64,000 nt of DNA from Alteribacter aurantiacus DSM 18675 (lineage in GTDB: Bacteria; Bacillota; Bacilli; Bacillales; Salisediminibacteriaceae), in contig NZ_AUCJ01000012.1 of NCBI RefSeq assembly GCF_000429705.1, positions 1 through 64,000 on the forward strand, written 5' to 3'. The notes beneath the pieces are model-generated. The model saw only the letters and a list, made by a program, of their open reading frames with translations, had not been told where the DNA came from and did no database searches. The translations under genes and the position numbers were made by a program. Positions 7,286 to 16,210 of this stretch are shown in pieces. The stretch's first letter is position 1, and every line of letters starts with the position of its first letter.

Positions 7286-8683
7286 TTTTGCTTTCCATAA
7301 CGCTCTAGCTTTCTTCAATGATTCTTTGTATTCTGCTTTCGGGTCGGAATCAATAACCACTCCCGCCCCTGCTTGAACATGTGCAGTCTCGTCTTTAACG
7401 ACCATCGTTCGAATGGAAATGTTAAGCTCCATGTCTCCATTAAAACCAATCCATCCGAGGGATCCGGTGTAGACGCCTCGACGTACCGGTTCCAATTCTT
7501 CAATGATTTCCATCGTTCGAATTTTTGGAGCCCCTGTAATCGTGCCCCCAGGAAACGTAGCTGCAATCACATCAAAGACGGAATGACCTTTGGCAAGCGT
7601 TCCTTTCACGTTGGACACAATATGCATCACGTGAGAGTACTTCTCGATTACCATAAGCTCGTCCACTTCAACGGATCCGTAGCTACACACTCTGCCAAGA
7701 TCATTACGCTCAAGGTCCACAAGCATCACATGCTCTGCTCGCTCTTTTTCATTGTTAATCAGTGTGTCAGCCAAGCGCTGATCTTCTGCTTCATCTCGTC
7801 CACGTGATCGCGTTCCAGCAATCGGCCTTGTGCTTACTTCCTCTCCGTTCACTTTTACCAAAAGTTCCGGGGATGCACTGACGAGCTGAATCTCTCCCGT
7901 TTCAAAGTACCCCATATAAGGCGATGGATTAATTTTACGGAGACAGTCATAAACGTGTAAAGGATGTGAAGCGAGCCCTTGAGATTCTCTTACACTCAAG
8001 TTTACTTGGAAGACGTCTCCTTGTGCAATGTAATCTTGGACTCGTTTAACTGCCGTCATAAATGCCGGTTCAGAAAAACTTCGGATGGAAGACCCAGCAG
8101 CTTCGAATGTGCTTCTTTCTTTATACCAGTCTTCAGGTTCTTGGGCTGCAAGCTCCCATGCGTTCTCCATTTGGTCCAACTTCACGTCTTCCGCTTTTGC
8201 CGATTCATCAGTCACATGAGTGATGATCCAAAATATGTCTTCTTGGTGATCCAGGATATATAGGTCATCAAAGGCTAGGAAGTGTATGTCGTCGGTTTGA
8301 AGATCGTCCTCCGACTGGGTAGGGATTGATTCAATTTGTCGAATCAAATCATAGCTTACATACCCAAAGAGTCCTCCTTGGCAATCAGGAAGTCCCGGTA
8401 CTTTATCCGTAACGTATTGTGACAGCCACTGTTCAAGATTTGCAAGAAGTGGGCCGGATTTTTCAACCTTCTCTTCGTTTGTCTTGATGACCAATGTATC
8501 GTCTTTTCCTTTAAGCTCTGCCCACGGATTTACACCAATGATGGAATATCGGCCTCCGCGACCGCTTTCGAGAAGAATATATTGTTCGCTCGAACGGGCT
8601 AATGTCGTAAATGTATGAAACCAGTTCTTTTTAAAAGGAGTAAGCTTACGGGATCGCCCCACAGCTCTTCGTTGAATCGCCAC
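7241..8683 (-). CDS. pabB: Aminodeoxychorismate synthase component I
   Basis: Aminates chorismate with ammonia from PabA to form 4-amino-4-deoxychorismate, the first step of p-aminobenzoate synthesis. The N-terminal TrpE-like domain includes LLESGRGGRYSIIGVNPW (about residues 37-55). The chorismate-binding domain has FQVNLSVRE, RPIAGTRSRG (about 290), HVMLVDLERNDLGRV, and FPGGTITGAPKIRTMEII (about 385), where the conserved threonine/glycine residues sit. At 480 residues it has the expected length. The start is a GTG with only a weak upstream AAGAG. A short out-of-frame ORF with a better ribosome binding site overlaps the start. Confidence 0.95.
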   Translation of the reverse strand: MAIQRRAVGRSRKLTPFKKNWFHTFTTLARSSEQYILLESGRGGRYSIIGVNPWAELKGKDDTLVIKTNEEKVEKSGPLLANLEQWLSQYVTDKVPGLPDCQGGLFGYVSYDLIRQIESIPTQSEDDLQTDDIHFLAFDDLYILDHQEDIFWIITHVTDESAKAEDVKLDQMENAWELAAQEPEDWYKERSTFEAAGSSIRSFSEPAFMTAVKRVQDYIAQGDVFQVNLSVRESQGLASHPLHVYDCLRKINPSPYMGYFETGEIQLVSASPELLVKVNGEEVSTRPIAGTRSRGRDEAEDQRLADTLINNEKERAEHVMLVDLERNDLGRVCSYGSVEVDELMVIEKYSHVMHIVSNVKGTLAKGHSVFDVIAATFPGGTITGAPKIRTMEIIEELEPVRRGVYTGSLGWIGFNGDMELNISIRTMVVKDETAHVQAGAGVVIDSDPKAEYKESLKKARALWKAKEMSEDELSRKLSLS

Positions 8684-8781
8684 TGCTGCATCACTCTTTT
8701 CCGAAACTTTTGTACTTGTTCATCATTATACGTAGCCTCCGCCGGAACTGCAATCATCCAGATTCCTCTGTATTGTTCCAT
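8599..8781 (-). other. Short ORF overlapping the pabB start (uncertain)
   Basis: A 60-codon frame starts at the ATG at 8781. A better start is the ATG nine codons in (MIAVPAEATYNDE), which has AGAGGA 6 nt upstream. The frame runs 85 nt into pabB in another register and ends in LHR-type residues without resemblance to a family I know. It could be a leader peptide that couples translation to pabB, whose own ribosome binding site is weak, or it could be chance. Confidence 0.25.
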
Positions 8782-8783
8782 CA

Positions 8784-8895
8784 GTGAGGGACAGATATGT
8801 AGAAACTTGGTTTAGAGAGGGGTTTTTGTGGGGCAAGTGGAGGTGGGGTTTGGGGGGGCATTGAAATAGCTTGGGTTTGGTGTTCGTGGACGTTG
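8784..8895 (-). promoter_or_regulatory. C-rich, G-poor leader upstream of pabB
   Basis: The minus-strand RNA over this stretch is unusually rich in C and nearly free of G: the plus strand shows runs such as GGGGTTTGGGGGGG and GGAGGTGGGG. Long C-over-G tracts are the hallmark of Rho loading (rut) sites. It lies between the 20-nt repeat array and the pabB start. No confident -35/-10 pair is apparent here. The function is inference. Confidence 0.3.
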
Positions 8896-8905
8896 GGAGT
8901 TTTGT

Positions 8906-9013
8906 TGATTGATTTGCTCGGGATCTTCATCGACTTTGGGATTTGTTCATCGACTTCCTCTCGTTCTTCATCGACTTTGATTTGTCAATCACTCCCCCCG
9001 TTATCCATCACTT
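8906..9013 (-). repeat. Phased 20-21-nt repeat array downstream of cysK
   Basis: Cores resembling TCATCGACTT begin at 8906 (weak), 8927, 8947 and 8968. Looser relatives ending in ATCACT begin at 8985 and 9004. The first spacings are 21, 20 and 21 nt, later ones 17 and 19. On the transcribed strand the core reads AAGTCGATGA. The array starts 36 nt past the T-run of the cysK terminator. This is the most degenerate of five arrays with the same architecture in the window. Confidence 0.65.
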
Positions 9014-9048
9014 TCCCCTCCCCCTCTTGCCACGCCCCATTTAAAACG

Positions 9049-9081
9049 ACAAAAATCCGGCAAGCTCTTCGCCTGCCGGAC
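9049..9081 (-). terminator. cysK terminator
   Basis: On the minus strand TCCGGCA and TGCCGGA form the stem, followed by TTTTTG. It lies a few nt past the cysK stop codon. Confidence 0.92.
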
Positions 9082-9087
9082 TTCTCG

Positions 9088-10020
9088 TTATTCATGTCCT
9101 TCAAATTGATACAACGGCGTACTCAAGTAGCGTTCCCCGTTACTCGGAATCACTGCAACCACTTTCTTTCCTTTGCCTAGTTTTTTAGCCACTTCCAAAG
9201 CGGCATAAATGGCTGCACCAGAGGAGATCCCACCTAAGATCCCTTCTTCTCGCGCTGCGCGGCGGGCATACTCAAACGCATTTTCCGTCGATACCTTCAT
9301 TACTTCATCGTATAATTCTGTATCAAGGATGTCTGGTACAAAGCCTGCACCGATTCCTTGTATTTTATGAGGTCCACCTTTGCCACCTGACAAAACCGGT
9401 GAATCTTGAGGCTCAAGAGCAACAAGGTTCAAGTCAGGAAAGCGCTCCTTCAATATTTTTCCGGCACCTGTAATCGTTCCACCTGTACCAATCCCTGAAA
9501 TGAAGGCATCCAATTGATCGCCGACCTGTTCAAGCAGCTCTTTTCCCGTCGTTTCACGGTGAACTTTCGGGTTCGCTTCGTTTTGAAATTGTTGAGGCAT
9601 AAAGTAGTCATGTTCGCGGGCTAATTCAGTTGCTTTACGAATTGCGCCACCCATTCCTTCAGGTCCCGGTGTAAGGACAAGCTCTGCACCGTAGGCTTTT
9701 AAAAGGTTTCGCCGTTCCATACTCATGGTTTCAGGCATCACCAAAACGGTACGGTATCCTTTTGCGGCTGCCACCATCGCAAGGCCGATTCCTGTGTTTC
9801 CACTCGTCGGTTCAATAATGGTGTCCCCGTCCTTTAATCGTCCACTTTTTTCTGCATCCTCAATCATGGATAAAGCGATACGATCTTTTACACTGCTTCC
9901 TGGGTTCATAAACTCCAACTTCAAGTACACATCTGCATGATCTTCTGTGACCAAACGGTTAAGCTTAACAAGAGGTGTTTCTCCAATCAGTTCCGTTATT
10001 GAGTTCACTACTTTAGCCAT
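9088..10020 (-). CDS. cysK: Cysteine synthase A (O-acetylserine sulfhydrylase)
   Basis: PLP enzyme that makes cysteine from O-acetylserine and sulfide. The PLP lysine is in PGSSVKDRIA (about residue 44), the substrate loop is TSGNTGIGLA (about 70), and the PLP phosphate-binding glycine/threonine loop is GIGTGGTITG (about 175). The length (310) is standard. The ATG at 10020 has GGAGG 8 nt upstream; a TTG directly before it is also in frame. It sits alone between hslO and pabB with its own terminator. YacD (PpiC-like), present between hslO and cysK in B. subtilis, is absent here. Confidence 0.96.
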   Translation of the reverse strand: MAKVVNSITELIGETPLVKLNRLVTEDHADVYLKLEFMNPGSSVKDRIALSMIEDAEKSGRLKDGDTIIEPTSGNTGIGLAMVAAAKGYRTVLVMPETMSMERRNLLKAYGAELVLTPGPEGMGGAIRKATELAREHDYFMPQQFQNEANPKVHRETTGKELLEQVGDQLDAFISGIGTGGTITGAGKILKERFPDLNLVALEPQDSPVLSGGKGGPHKIQGIGAGFVPDILDTELYDEVMKVSTENAFEYARRAAREEGILGGISSGAAIYAALEVAKKLGKGKKVVAVIPSNGERYLSTPLYQFEGHE

Positions 10021-10036
10021 CAACGATTCCTCCTCG

Positions 10037-10055
10037 TATTGGGTATACCCGAGTA
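10037..10055 (-). promoter_or_regulatory. Palindrome GGGTATACCC before cysK (possible operator)
   Basis: A perfect 10-bp palindrome occupies 10041-10050, about 20 nt upstream of the cysK start, in a TACTC...CAATAC context. Cysteine genes in Bacillaceae are commonly repressed by CymR close to the start, so this is a candidate operator. I cannot match it confidently to a known consensus. Confidence 0.3.
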
Positions 10056-10267
10056 TTTCTCTATGTTTAATCGTGTTGAAACCATCGTAGCAAAAACCAA
10101 TCTTGCGGGCAATAGTTACGTTGGATTATTTTCCCTTTATCTGTGCCAACGTAACACTAAGGATGTCCCCGGTCTAAAGGGACCACAAAAGTCGAATCGG
10201 CATCTTCCTCTTTTCTATGAGGTCTCACTCATCGGTTTTCGCGTTCCCTACAATACTCCCCTTCCCA

Positions 10268-11164
10268 TTACTGAGGTTCGTTACCCGCTCTTTTTTCATC
10301 AAGAATGTCTTGCAAATCGGTCTTGTCAAACATATATTTTTCGTTACAGAAATGACACTGGGTTTCTGCGCCTCCATCTTCTTCAATCATGGCGCTAATG
10401 TCGTCTTCGTTTAGACCCATGATGGCGTTGGAGATACGCTCTTTTGAACACTGGCATTGAAACGTGACGCCCATTTCGTCTAAAATGCGGACATTATCTT
10501 TACCAAGAATCGTAAACAGTAACTCTTCAGGCGTCAGCCCGTCTTGAATGAGCTTTGAAACAGGCTCCATCGTGTTGAGTTTGTGCTCAATATCGTCAAT
10601 CACATCATCTGTAATACCCGGCATAAGCTGGATGATAAACCCGCCTGCGCCAGCGACAACCTCATCTTTATCGATAATTACACCAAGGCCTACCGATGCC
10701 GGTGTTTGCTCTGATTTAGCGAAATAGTAAGTGAAGTCCTCTCCCAGCTCTCCAGAAACAATCGGTACACTACCTGTAAAGTTGTCCTTCAGTCCTAGAT
10801 ACTTTACAACACTAATTGTGCCGTTTCGTCCTACTACCTCAGCCACATTTAGCTTTCCTTGGCTGTTTCTCTCAGGATCCACGTGAGGATTTGACACGTA
10901 TCCTCTTACTTCACCGTTGGCGTTGGCATCAACAATAATCGGTGTAGCTGGTCCGTCACCTTCCACTTTTACGGTAATTTTTTCGTCACCTTTAAGCATG
11001 GCTCCCATCATGGAAGCGGCTGATAATGACCTTCCTAAAGCTGCTGTGACGGTTCTCCATGTATCATGGCGTCTCGCAGCCTCCTGTACCATTTCTGTTG
11101 AGCGTACGGCATAGGCACGCACTTTTCCGTCATAAGCTAATGCTTTTACTAAGTAATCCGACAT
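10268..11164 (-). CDS. hslO: Redox-regulated chaperonin Hsp33
   Basis: Holdase chaperone activated by oxidation of a zinc centre. The four zinc cysteines are visible near the C-terminus as CQC (about residue 235) and CHFC (about 268), the CXC...CXXC pattern that defines Hsp33. The N-terminal domain begins SDYLVKALAYDGKVRAYA, as in B. subtilis YacC. The ATG at 11164 is chosen because GGGAG lies 10 nt upstream; an earlier ATG at 11173 is too close to it. It lies directly downstream of coaX with a short gap, so the two are probably cotranscribed. Confidence 0.95.
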   Translation of the reverse strand: MSDYLVKALAYDGKVRAYAVRSTEMVQEAARRHDTWRTVTAALGRSLSAASMMGAMLKGDEKITVKVEGDGPATPIIVDANANGEVRGYVSNPHVDPERNSQGKLNVAEVVGRNGTISVVKYLGLKDNFTGSVPIVSGELGEDFTYYFAKSEQTPASVGLGVIIDKDEVVAGAGGFIIQLMPGITDDVIDDIEHKLNTMEPVSKLIQDGLTPEELLFTILGKDNVRILDEMGVTFQCQCSKERISNAIMGLNEDDISAMIEEDGGAETQCHFCNEKYMFDKTDLQDILDEKRAGNEPQ

Positions 11165-11196
11165 ATCAAACATACTCCCTTCGTTCCTTATCCATT

Positions 11197-11967
11197 CTAG
11201 TGTGTATTGTTTTTTTCATAAATTTCTTTTAATCCTTTTAAAGAAAGCAGAGGATCCACCTGGTCAATAACCGGTGTTTCATAAGCAATCAGTTTGCACA
11301 ATCCACCAGTTGCAATCACATGTGGATTCATCTTTGCCTGTTTCTTTATTTCTTCTACAATCTTCTCCACTTGTCCTACATAGCCGTAAATAATCCCTGC
11401 CTGCATTGCATGAACCGTGTTCTTTCCAATAATCCCGTTCGGTTTATTCAACTCGACTCGTGGCAATTTAGACCCATGCGTATAGAGCGCTTCTGTCGAA
11501 ATCTTTATACCTGGTGTAATCGTGCCACCCTCGTACTGAGCATGCTCATTAATGTAACAAAATGTCGTGGCTGTACCGAAATCTACAATGATAAGGGGAC
11601 TTTGGTATTCTTTAATGCCACCAACTGCATTAGCAATACGATCGGATCCTACTTCTTTTGGGTTGTCGTATCTGATGTTCAACCCCGTTTTAATACCAGG
11701 ACCAACGACGTTTGGTTCTACCTTTAGATAGTCTTTACACATTTGAATCAAAGCGTACATGACCGAAGGCACGACAGAACTCATCATCGCACCTTGGATG
11801 TCTTTATAGTGTATTCCAACTTGAGAAAAAAGACTGCCAAGAAGGACCCCATATTCATCTGATGTTTTACGAAAATCGGTCCCAATACGCCAATGATGCA
11901 CAAGTTTATTTCCATCGTAAACGCCTAGAGCAACGTTTGTATTGCCTACATCAAGAACTAAAATCAT
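11197..11967 (-). CDS. coaX: Type III pantothenate kinase
   Basis: Phosphorylates pantothenate in the first step of CoA synthesis. The ASKHA fold is shown by the phosphate 1 loop DVGNTNVALG at the N-terminus, GSDRIANAVG (about residue 107), DFGTATTF (about 129) and GGTITPGI (about 148). The aspartate in VGSDRIAN is the expected catalytic base. The length (256) is normal for CoaX. It lies between ftsH and hslO as in B. subtilis. Confidence 0.95.
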   Translation of the reverse strand: MILVLDVGNTNVALGVYDGNKLVHHWRIGTDFRKTSDEYGVLLGSLFSQVGIHYKDIQGAMMSSVVPSVMYALIQMCKDYLKVEPNVVGPGIKTGLNIRYDNPKEVGSDRIANAVGGIKEYQSPLIIVDFGTATTFCYINEHAQYEGGTITPGIKISTEALYTHGSKLPRVELNKPNGIIGKNTVHAMQAGIIYGYVGQVEKIVEEIKKQAKMNPHVIATGGLCKLIAYETPVIDQVDPLLSLKGLKEIYEKNNTH

Positions 11968-12003
11968 GTCAGGCTTCCACCTTTCAAAAGGTTTATGCAG
12001 ACG

Positions 12004-12053
12004 AAAAGGGTCCCCTGAAAGGTTATTCGTTCACCTTTCAGGACACCCCCTTA
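12004..12053 (-). terminator. Terminator-like hairpin after ftsH
   Basis: On the minus strand CCTGAAAGGT pairs with ACCTTTCAGG, extended by AAGGG/CCCTT, and a short CTTTT tail follows. It lies directly past the ftsH stop. Confidence 0.7.
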
Positions 12054-12060
12054 AAGAACA

Positions 12061-14100
12061 TTATTTGTTATCTTTGTCTTTATTATCATCATCAAAAGGT
12101 TTTTCAACTTGGTCGTCAAGGTAGCTTCTGCGAGGTTTCTCCTCGTTACTTTCCTCTGTTGCTTCGTTGTCTGTACCTTTTTTACTCTGGATATTCACTT
12201 TTGGCTCATCATCTGATTCACCGTTAAGTTTATTGGACATGTGATGCCCTTCAGGCATTTTTCCATCTTCAACAAGGGACTTAATTTGTTCTGCATCAAG
12301 CGTCTCATATTCAAGAAGCATTTGAGCAACAAGTTCAAGCTTATCCTTGTGTTCAACCAAGATTTGACGACAGCGTTCATACGACTCTTTAATGATACGC
12401 TGAATTTCCATATCGATTTCATGAGCAATGGCGTCACTGTAGTTCGGCTCATTGTTAATGTCTTTGCCTAGGAAGACTTCTCCTTGTGGCTGACCGAATT
12501 GTAGTGGTCCGAGCTTTTCACTCATTCCATATTCCGTAACCATTTTACGAGCAATGCCAGTGGCCCGCTGGAAATCATTGTGTGCTCCGGTACTTACTTC
12601 ACCGAACATCACTTCCTCGGCTACACGTCCACCAAGAAGGCCTACGATCTTATCAAGAAGCTCAGGCTTTGTCATGAAATAACGGTCTTCTTTTGGAAGC
12701 ATCATTGCGTATCCGCCAGCTTGACCACGAGGTACGATGGTTACTTTGTGAACCATGTCTGCACTCTCGAGCTTCACCCCTACCACCGTATGACCGGCTT
12801 CGTGGTGGGCAACAATGCCTCGTTCTTTCTGGGAAATAACACGGCTTTTCTTCGAAGGGCCCGCAATGACGCGGTCAATCGCTTCTTCAACCGATTCCAT
12901 GTCGATCTTGTTTTTGTCTGTACGAGCAGCAACAAGGGCTGCCTCGTTAAGAAGGTTCTCTAAATCTGCACCAGAGAAGCCTGGGGTACGATGGGCAATG
13001 GTCTTAAGGTTAACGTCGTCAGCCAATGGCTTGTTCTTCGCATGAACCTCAAGGACTTGCTCACGTCCGATCACGTCGGGACGACCTACCATAATTTGAC
13101 GGTCAAAACGTCCTGGACGTAGAAGGGCTGGGTCAAGAATATCAGCACGGTTTGTTGCAGCGATGAGGATAATTCCTTCATTCGCACCGAAACCGTCCAT
13201 TTCTACTAGTAATTGGTTAAGTGTTTGTTCACGCTCATCGTGTCCGCCACCAAGACCGGCACCACGACGACGACCAACTGCATCAATTTCATCAATAAAG
13301 ATGATACATGGCGAGTTTTTCTTTGCATTTTCAAACAAGTCACGTACACGGGATGCACCGACACCGACAAACATCTCAACGAAGTCGGAACCACTGATTG
13401 AGAAGAACGGCACGCCGGCCTCTCCTGCAACCGCTCGTGCAAGTAACGTCTTACCCGTACCCGGAGGACCTACCAACAGGACACCTTTCGGGATTCTTGC
13501 ACCGATCTCAGAGAACTTGCGAGGGTCTTTAAGGAAGTCAACGACTTCGACAAGCTCCTGCTTTTCCTCTTCTGCACCGGCTACATCTTTAAAGCGGGCT
13601 TTCTTTTTGTCTTCACTATAGAGCTTCGCCTTACTCTTACCGAAGTTCATCACACGACTTCCGCCACCTTGGGCTTGGCTGAGTAAGAAGAAGAACAAGA
13701 TAAAGATAATGATAAATGGAATGATTGCGGTAAACACCGTCACCCATCCACTTGGTTCTTCAGCTTCTTGGAAAGAAACTGAATCTGCTTGGTTCACCAA
13801 GGTCACAACTTGACCTATCATCTCTGGTGTATCAGGAACATTTACAATGAAGGAAGCTCCTTCTTCAGGCTCCTCTTCATCATCCGTTGCACCAGGGACT
13901 AAATTCCCACGCAGGATATATACATCTCCACCCGGCTGGGCAGTGACATTTTCTATTTGACCATTTTCTAAGTACTCCTGGAATTCATTGAATGTAATCT
14001 CTTCGGTGCCGTCAGTCTCACCATTAAAGAGGCTTACAATTCCTACAATGACCAGGAAAATTAATAAATAGAAGATTGTATTACGAAAAATCCGATTCAT
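12061..14100 (-). CDS. ftsH: ATP-dependent zinc metalloprotease FtsH
   Basis: Membrane-anchored AAA protease that degrades misfolded membrane proteins and regulatory factors. Two transmembrane segments (about residues 8-25 and 119-142) flank an extracytoplasmic domain that contains an acidic stretch. The AAA module has Walker A GPPGTGKT (211-218), Walker B IIFIDEIDAVG and the second region of homology. The zinc site HEAGH is at about 433. The C-terminus is a long, highly acidic and lysine-rich tail (after about 610), longer than needed for activity and typical of Bacillus FtsH. Its position between hpt and coaX is conserved. Confidence 0.97.
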   Translation of the reverse strand: MNRIFRNTIFYLLIFLVIVGIVSLFNGETDGTEEITFNEFQEYLENGQIENVTAQPGGDVYILRGNLVPGATDDEEEPEEGASFIVNVPDTPEMIGQVVTLVNQADSVSFQEAEEPSGWVTVFTAIIPFIIIFILFFFLLSQAQGGGSRVMNFGKSKAKLYSEDKKKARFKDVAGAEEEKQELVEVVDFLKDPRKFSEIGARIPKGVLLVGPPGTGKTLLARAVAGEAGVPFFSISGSDFVEMFVGVGASRVRDLFENAKKNSPCIIFIDEIDAVGRRRGAGLGGGHDEREQTLNQLLVEMDGFGANEGIILIAATNRADILDPALLRPGRFDRQIMVGRPDVIGREQVLEVHAKNKPLADDVNLKTIAHRTPGFSGADLENLLNEAALVAARTDKNKIDMESVEEAIDRVIAGPSKKSRVISQKERGIVAHHEAGHTVVGVKLESADMVHKVTIVPRGQAGGYAMMLPKEDRYFMTKPELLDKIVGLLGGRVAEEVMFGEVSTGAHNDFQRATGIARKMVTEYGMSEKLGPLQFGQPQGEVFLGKDINNEPNYSDAIAHEIDMEIQRIIKESYERCRQILVEHKDKLELVAQMLLEYETLDAEQIKSLVEDGKMPEGHHMSNKLNGESDDEPKVNIQSKKGTDNEATEESNEEKPRRSYLDDQVEKPFDDDNKDKDNK

Positions 14101-14170
14101 TGTTTACCTCCTCCCGCGTACAAGTACACTTAAAATATAGTACCATACAACCATCCTTCATCACAATGAA

Positions 14171-14710
14171 TTAACCTTGGTATATTTCCGGCTTCAAGAT
14201 GCCGATAAATGGGAGGTTGCGGTAGCGCTCTGCAAAGTCAAGGCCATATCCGACAACAAACTCATCAGGGACTGTAAACCCTGCTACGTCAGGGACAAGG
14301 TCCACTTTACGGCCTTCCGGTTTGTCGAGGAGGGTTACAATTTTGACAGTCTTTGCTTTACGATATCGGAACAGTTCCACTAAGTAGCTTAAAGTAAGCC
14401 CACTATCGATAATATCTTCAAGGATCAGGACATCGCGACCTTCAACAGATGTGTTTAGGTCTTTTACAATCTTAACTTCCCCTGAAGAGACCATTTCATT
14501 ACCATAACTTGAAACATCCATAAGATCGAGTTCCACATGTGTATCAATATGTTTGATCAAATCCCCCATAAATGGAAGGGACCCTTTTAGTACACCAACC
14601 ACCAATGGAAAGCGACCTTCATACTCTTCTGTGAGCTGTTTACCTAGCTCTGCGACCTTTTCCTGAATTTCTTCCTCTGAAATCAATACTGACTGAATAT
14701 CATCTCTCAT
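14171..14710 (-). CDS. hpt: Hypoxanthine-guanine phosphoribosyltransferase
   Basis: Salvages hypoxanthine and guanine to IMP and GMP using PRPP. The PRPP-binding motif is VLILEDIIDSGLTL (about residue 96). The GVLKGSLPFMGDL segment (about 40) and the C-terminal VGYGLDFAERYRNLPFIG complete the active site. The length (179) is standard. It follows tilS and precedes ftsH in the conserved tilS-hpt-ftsH order; in B. subtilis TilS and HprT also interact to activate ftsH, which is knowledge of the family and not visible here. Confidence 0.96.
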   Translation of the reverse strand: MRDDIQSVLISEEEIQEKVAELGKQLTEEYEGRFPLVVGVLKGSLPFMGDLIKHIDTHVELDLMDVSSYGNEMVSSGEVKIVKDLNTSVEGRDVLILEDIIDSGLTLSYLVELFRYRKAKTVKIVTLLDKPEGRKVDLVPDVAGFTVPDEFVVGYGLDFAERYRNLPFIGILKPEIYQG

Positions 14711-14788
14711 AATGTACGATTAAGCCTCCTAGAATATAATCCGAACTTTTCCCATATAACAAACGACCATTATGTAACAAAAGCTTAC

Positions 14789-16210
14789 TTATGTGACTTC
14801 CCTAAAAGGGTCATCATCTAACTCGCATTCCATATAAAGCACTTCCCCAATGTTTGAAGTAGCACTTCCGTAAACCGTATGCACTAGTCCCGGCACCCAT
14901 ACAATTCGATCTTTTGCATCGGTGACAATAGGCCATGTGTCACGGAGATGACGAGGAACTTTTTTATCAATGAAGATATCTTTCATCTTCTTGCTCCCGG
15001 TCATTCCTTTTGGAAACACACGGTCCCCCGGCTTCCTTGAACGTACTGTCAAAGGCAAGCACAAATCAAGCAGGTTACACTGCAATACCCATAAACCTCT
15101 TCGGTGATCCGGTTTATATGGAGAAACAGACGCCTTTATCATACCCTTTTTAAGCATAACCATGCCAGGTACAGGCAATCGTTTTTCCAACATGTCTTCA
15201 TCAATATCCGCTGTTATTGCTTCGGTTGAGATCAGACAATGATCATACGATCGGTCAACAAAAAGATCCCCCGGCAAATCAAGGTGACCGGAAGGGTGTT
15301 CTTGTACAAGCAAGTCCATAAACGCTCTCTTATGTACACTTAACGATGGTACGTGATCGTCCTTTATGGAAAGATAGTTTAATATTAGATGAAAGCCCCT
15401 CCTTTGTAAAGGGATGGGCAAATCAAGAAACCCTTTCACCGATAATCTAATTTGCTTTTCATTTTGCTCTAAAATCACATCGGAAAGTCTCTCTTTTGCA
15501 AGATCGGTTAAAAACGCTTCATCTTCGTGCAGCCATTCACTTTGGCTTTGAAACCGTTCATGAACATTTGGGTTTTCTTCTTTAAAGAATGGAAGAATCC
15601 GTTTTCTGAATCGGTTTCTCGTATATTTATCTTCCTCATTGCTCAAATCCACTTGGTAAGGAAGTCTGTGCTCTTTGCAATATGCCAAAATGTTTTCTTT
15701 ACTTACATTTAAAAATGGCCTCACAAGAAAGCCCCCGGCAAATGTACGTTTCACAGGTATCCCCTTTAAACCGGCCCCCGCTCCTCGCACTTGCCTCATA
15801 ATCATCGTTTCAATTTGATCGTCCCCGTGATGTCCCATTGCAAGGACATCACCATCATGTGCACGCATCGTTCGTTCAAAGAAATCATAGCGGCACACTC
15901 TTGCCGCTTCTTGAACAGAAGCGCCATACTCCTGCACGTAAGCTTTCACATCCAGCTTTTCTGTTACACACTCGATATCGTAATTACGGCATCGTTCAAT
16001 CACAAAAGACATGTCACTTTCGGATTCCTTCCCGCGCAGTCCATGCTCGGCATGCAGTGCAATCACACAAAGATCCATTTCCTCTTTCTTTTCCATTACG
16101 TAATGGAGTAAAGCCATGCTATCAGGACCACCAGATACAGCAACAAGCACGGTCTTTTCTGGCAAAAGTAATTGGTGGCGCAAAACAAATTGATCAACGA
16201 CTCGTTTCAT
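14789..16210 (-). CDS. tilS: tRNA(Ile)-lysidine synthase
   Basis: Modifies C34 of the CAU-anticodon tRNA-Ile to lysidine so that it reads AUA. The PP-loop motif SGGPDSMALLH is at about residue 25, HAEHGLRG at about 60, and GHHGDDQIETM near 133. The C-terminal TilS domain (RSRKPGDRVFPKGM) is present. The ATG at 16210 begins MKRVVDQFVLRHQLL; longer in-frame starts extend into the upstream gene without family support. It overlaps the YjjB-like gene by 17 nt, so translation is probably coupled. The ribosome binding site AAAGGGG is rather distant (13 nt). Confidence 0.95.
   Translation of the reverse strand: MKRVVDQFVLRHQLLLPEKTVLVAVSGGPDSMALLHYVMEKKEEMDLCVIALHAEHGLRGKESESDMSFVIERCRNYDIECVTEKLDVKAYVQEYGASVQEAARVCRYDFFERTMRAHDGDVLAMGHHGDDQIETMIMRQVRGAGAGLKGIPVKRTFAGGFLVRPFLNVSKENILAYCKEHRLPYQVDLSNEEDKYTRNRFRKRILPFFKEENPNVHERFQSQSEWLHEDEAFLTDLAKERLSDVILEQNEKQIRLSVKGFLDLPIPLQRRGFHLILNYLSIKDDHVPSLSVHKRAFMDLLVQEHPSGHLDLPGDLFVDRSYDHCLISTEAITADIDEDMLEKRLPVPGMVMLKKGMIKASVSPYKPDHRRGLWVLQCNLLDLCLPLTVRSRKPGDRVFPKGMTGSKKMKDIFIDKKVPRHLRDTWPIVTDAKDRIVWVPGLVHTVYGSATSNIGEVLYMECELDDDPFREVT

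Noticed and set aside
8599..8683. Frameshift joining the short upstream ORF to pabB
   Set aside because: PabB is already full length from its GTG when compared with B. subtilis PabB, so no missing N-terminus needs to be explained.
10021..10267. T-box or SAM riboswitch before cysK
   Set aside because: Neither the GGTGGTACCACG-type sequence nor SAM-box motifs were found; only a 10-bp palindrome stands out.
12815..13621. Long plus-strand frames opposite ftsH (also opposite prs, folP and others)
   Set aside because: They are antisense shadows of conserved genes, with serine/proline-rich translations and no start signals.
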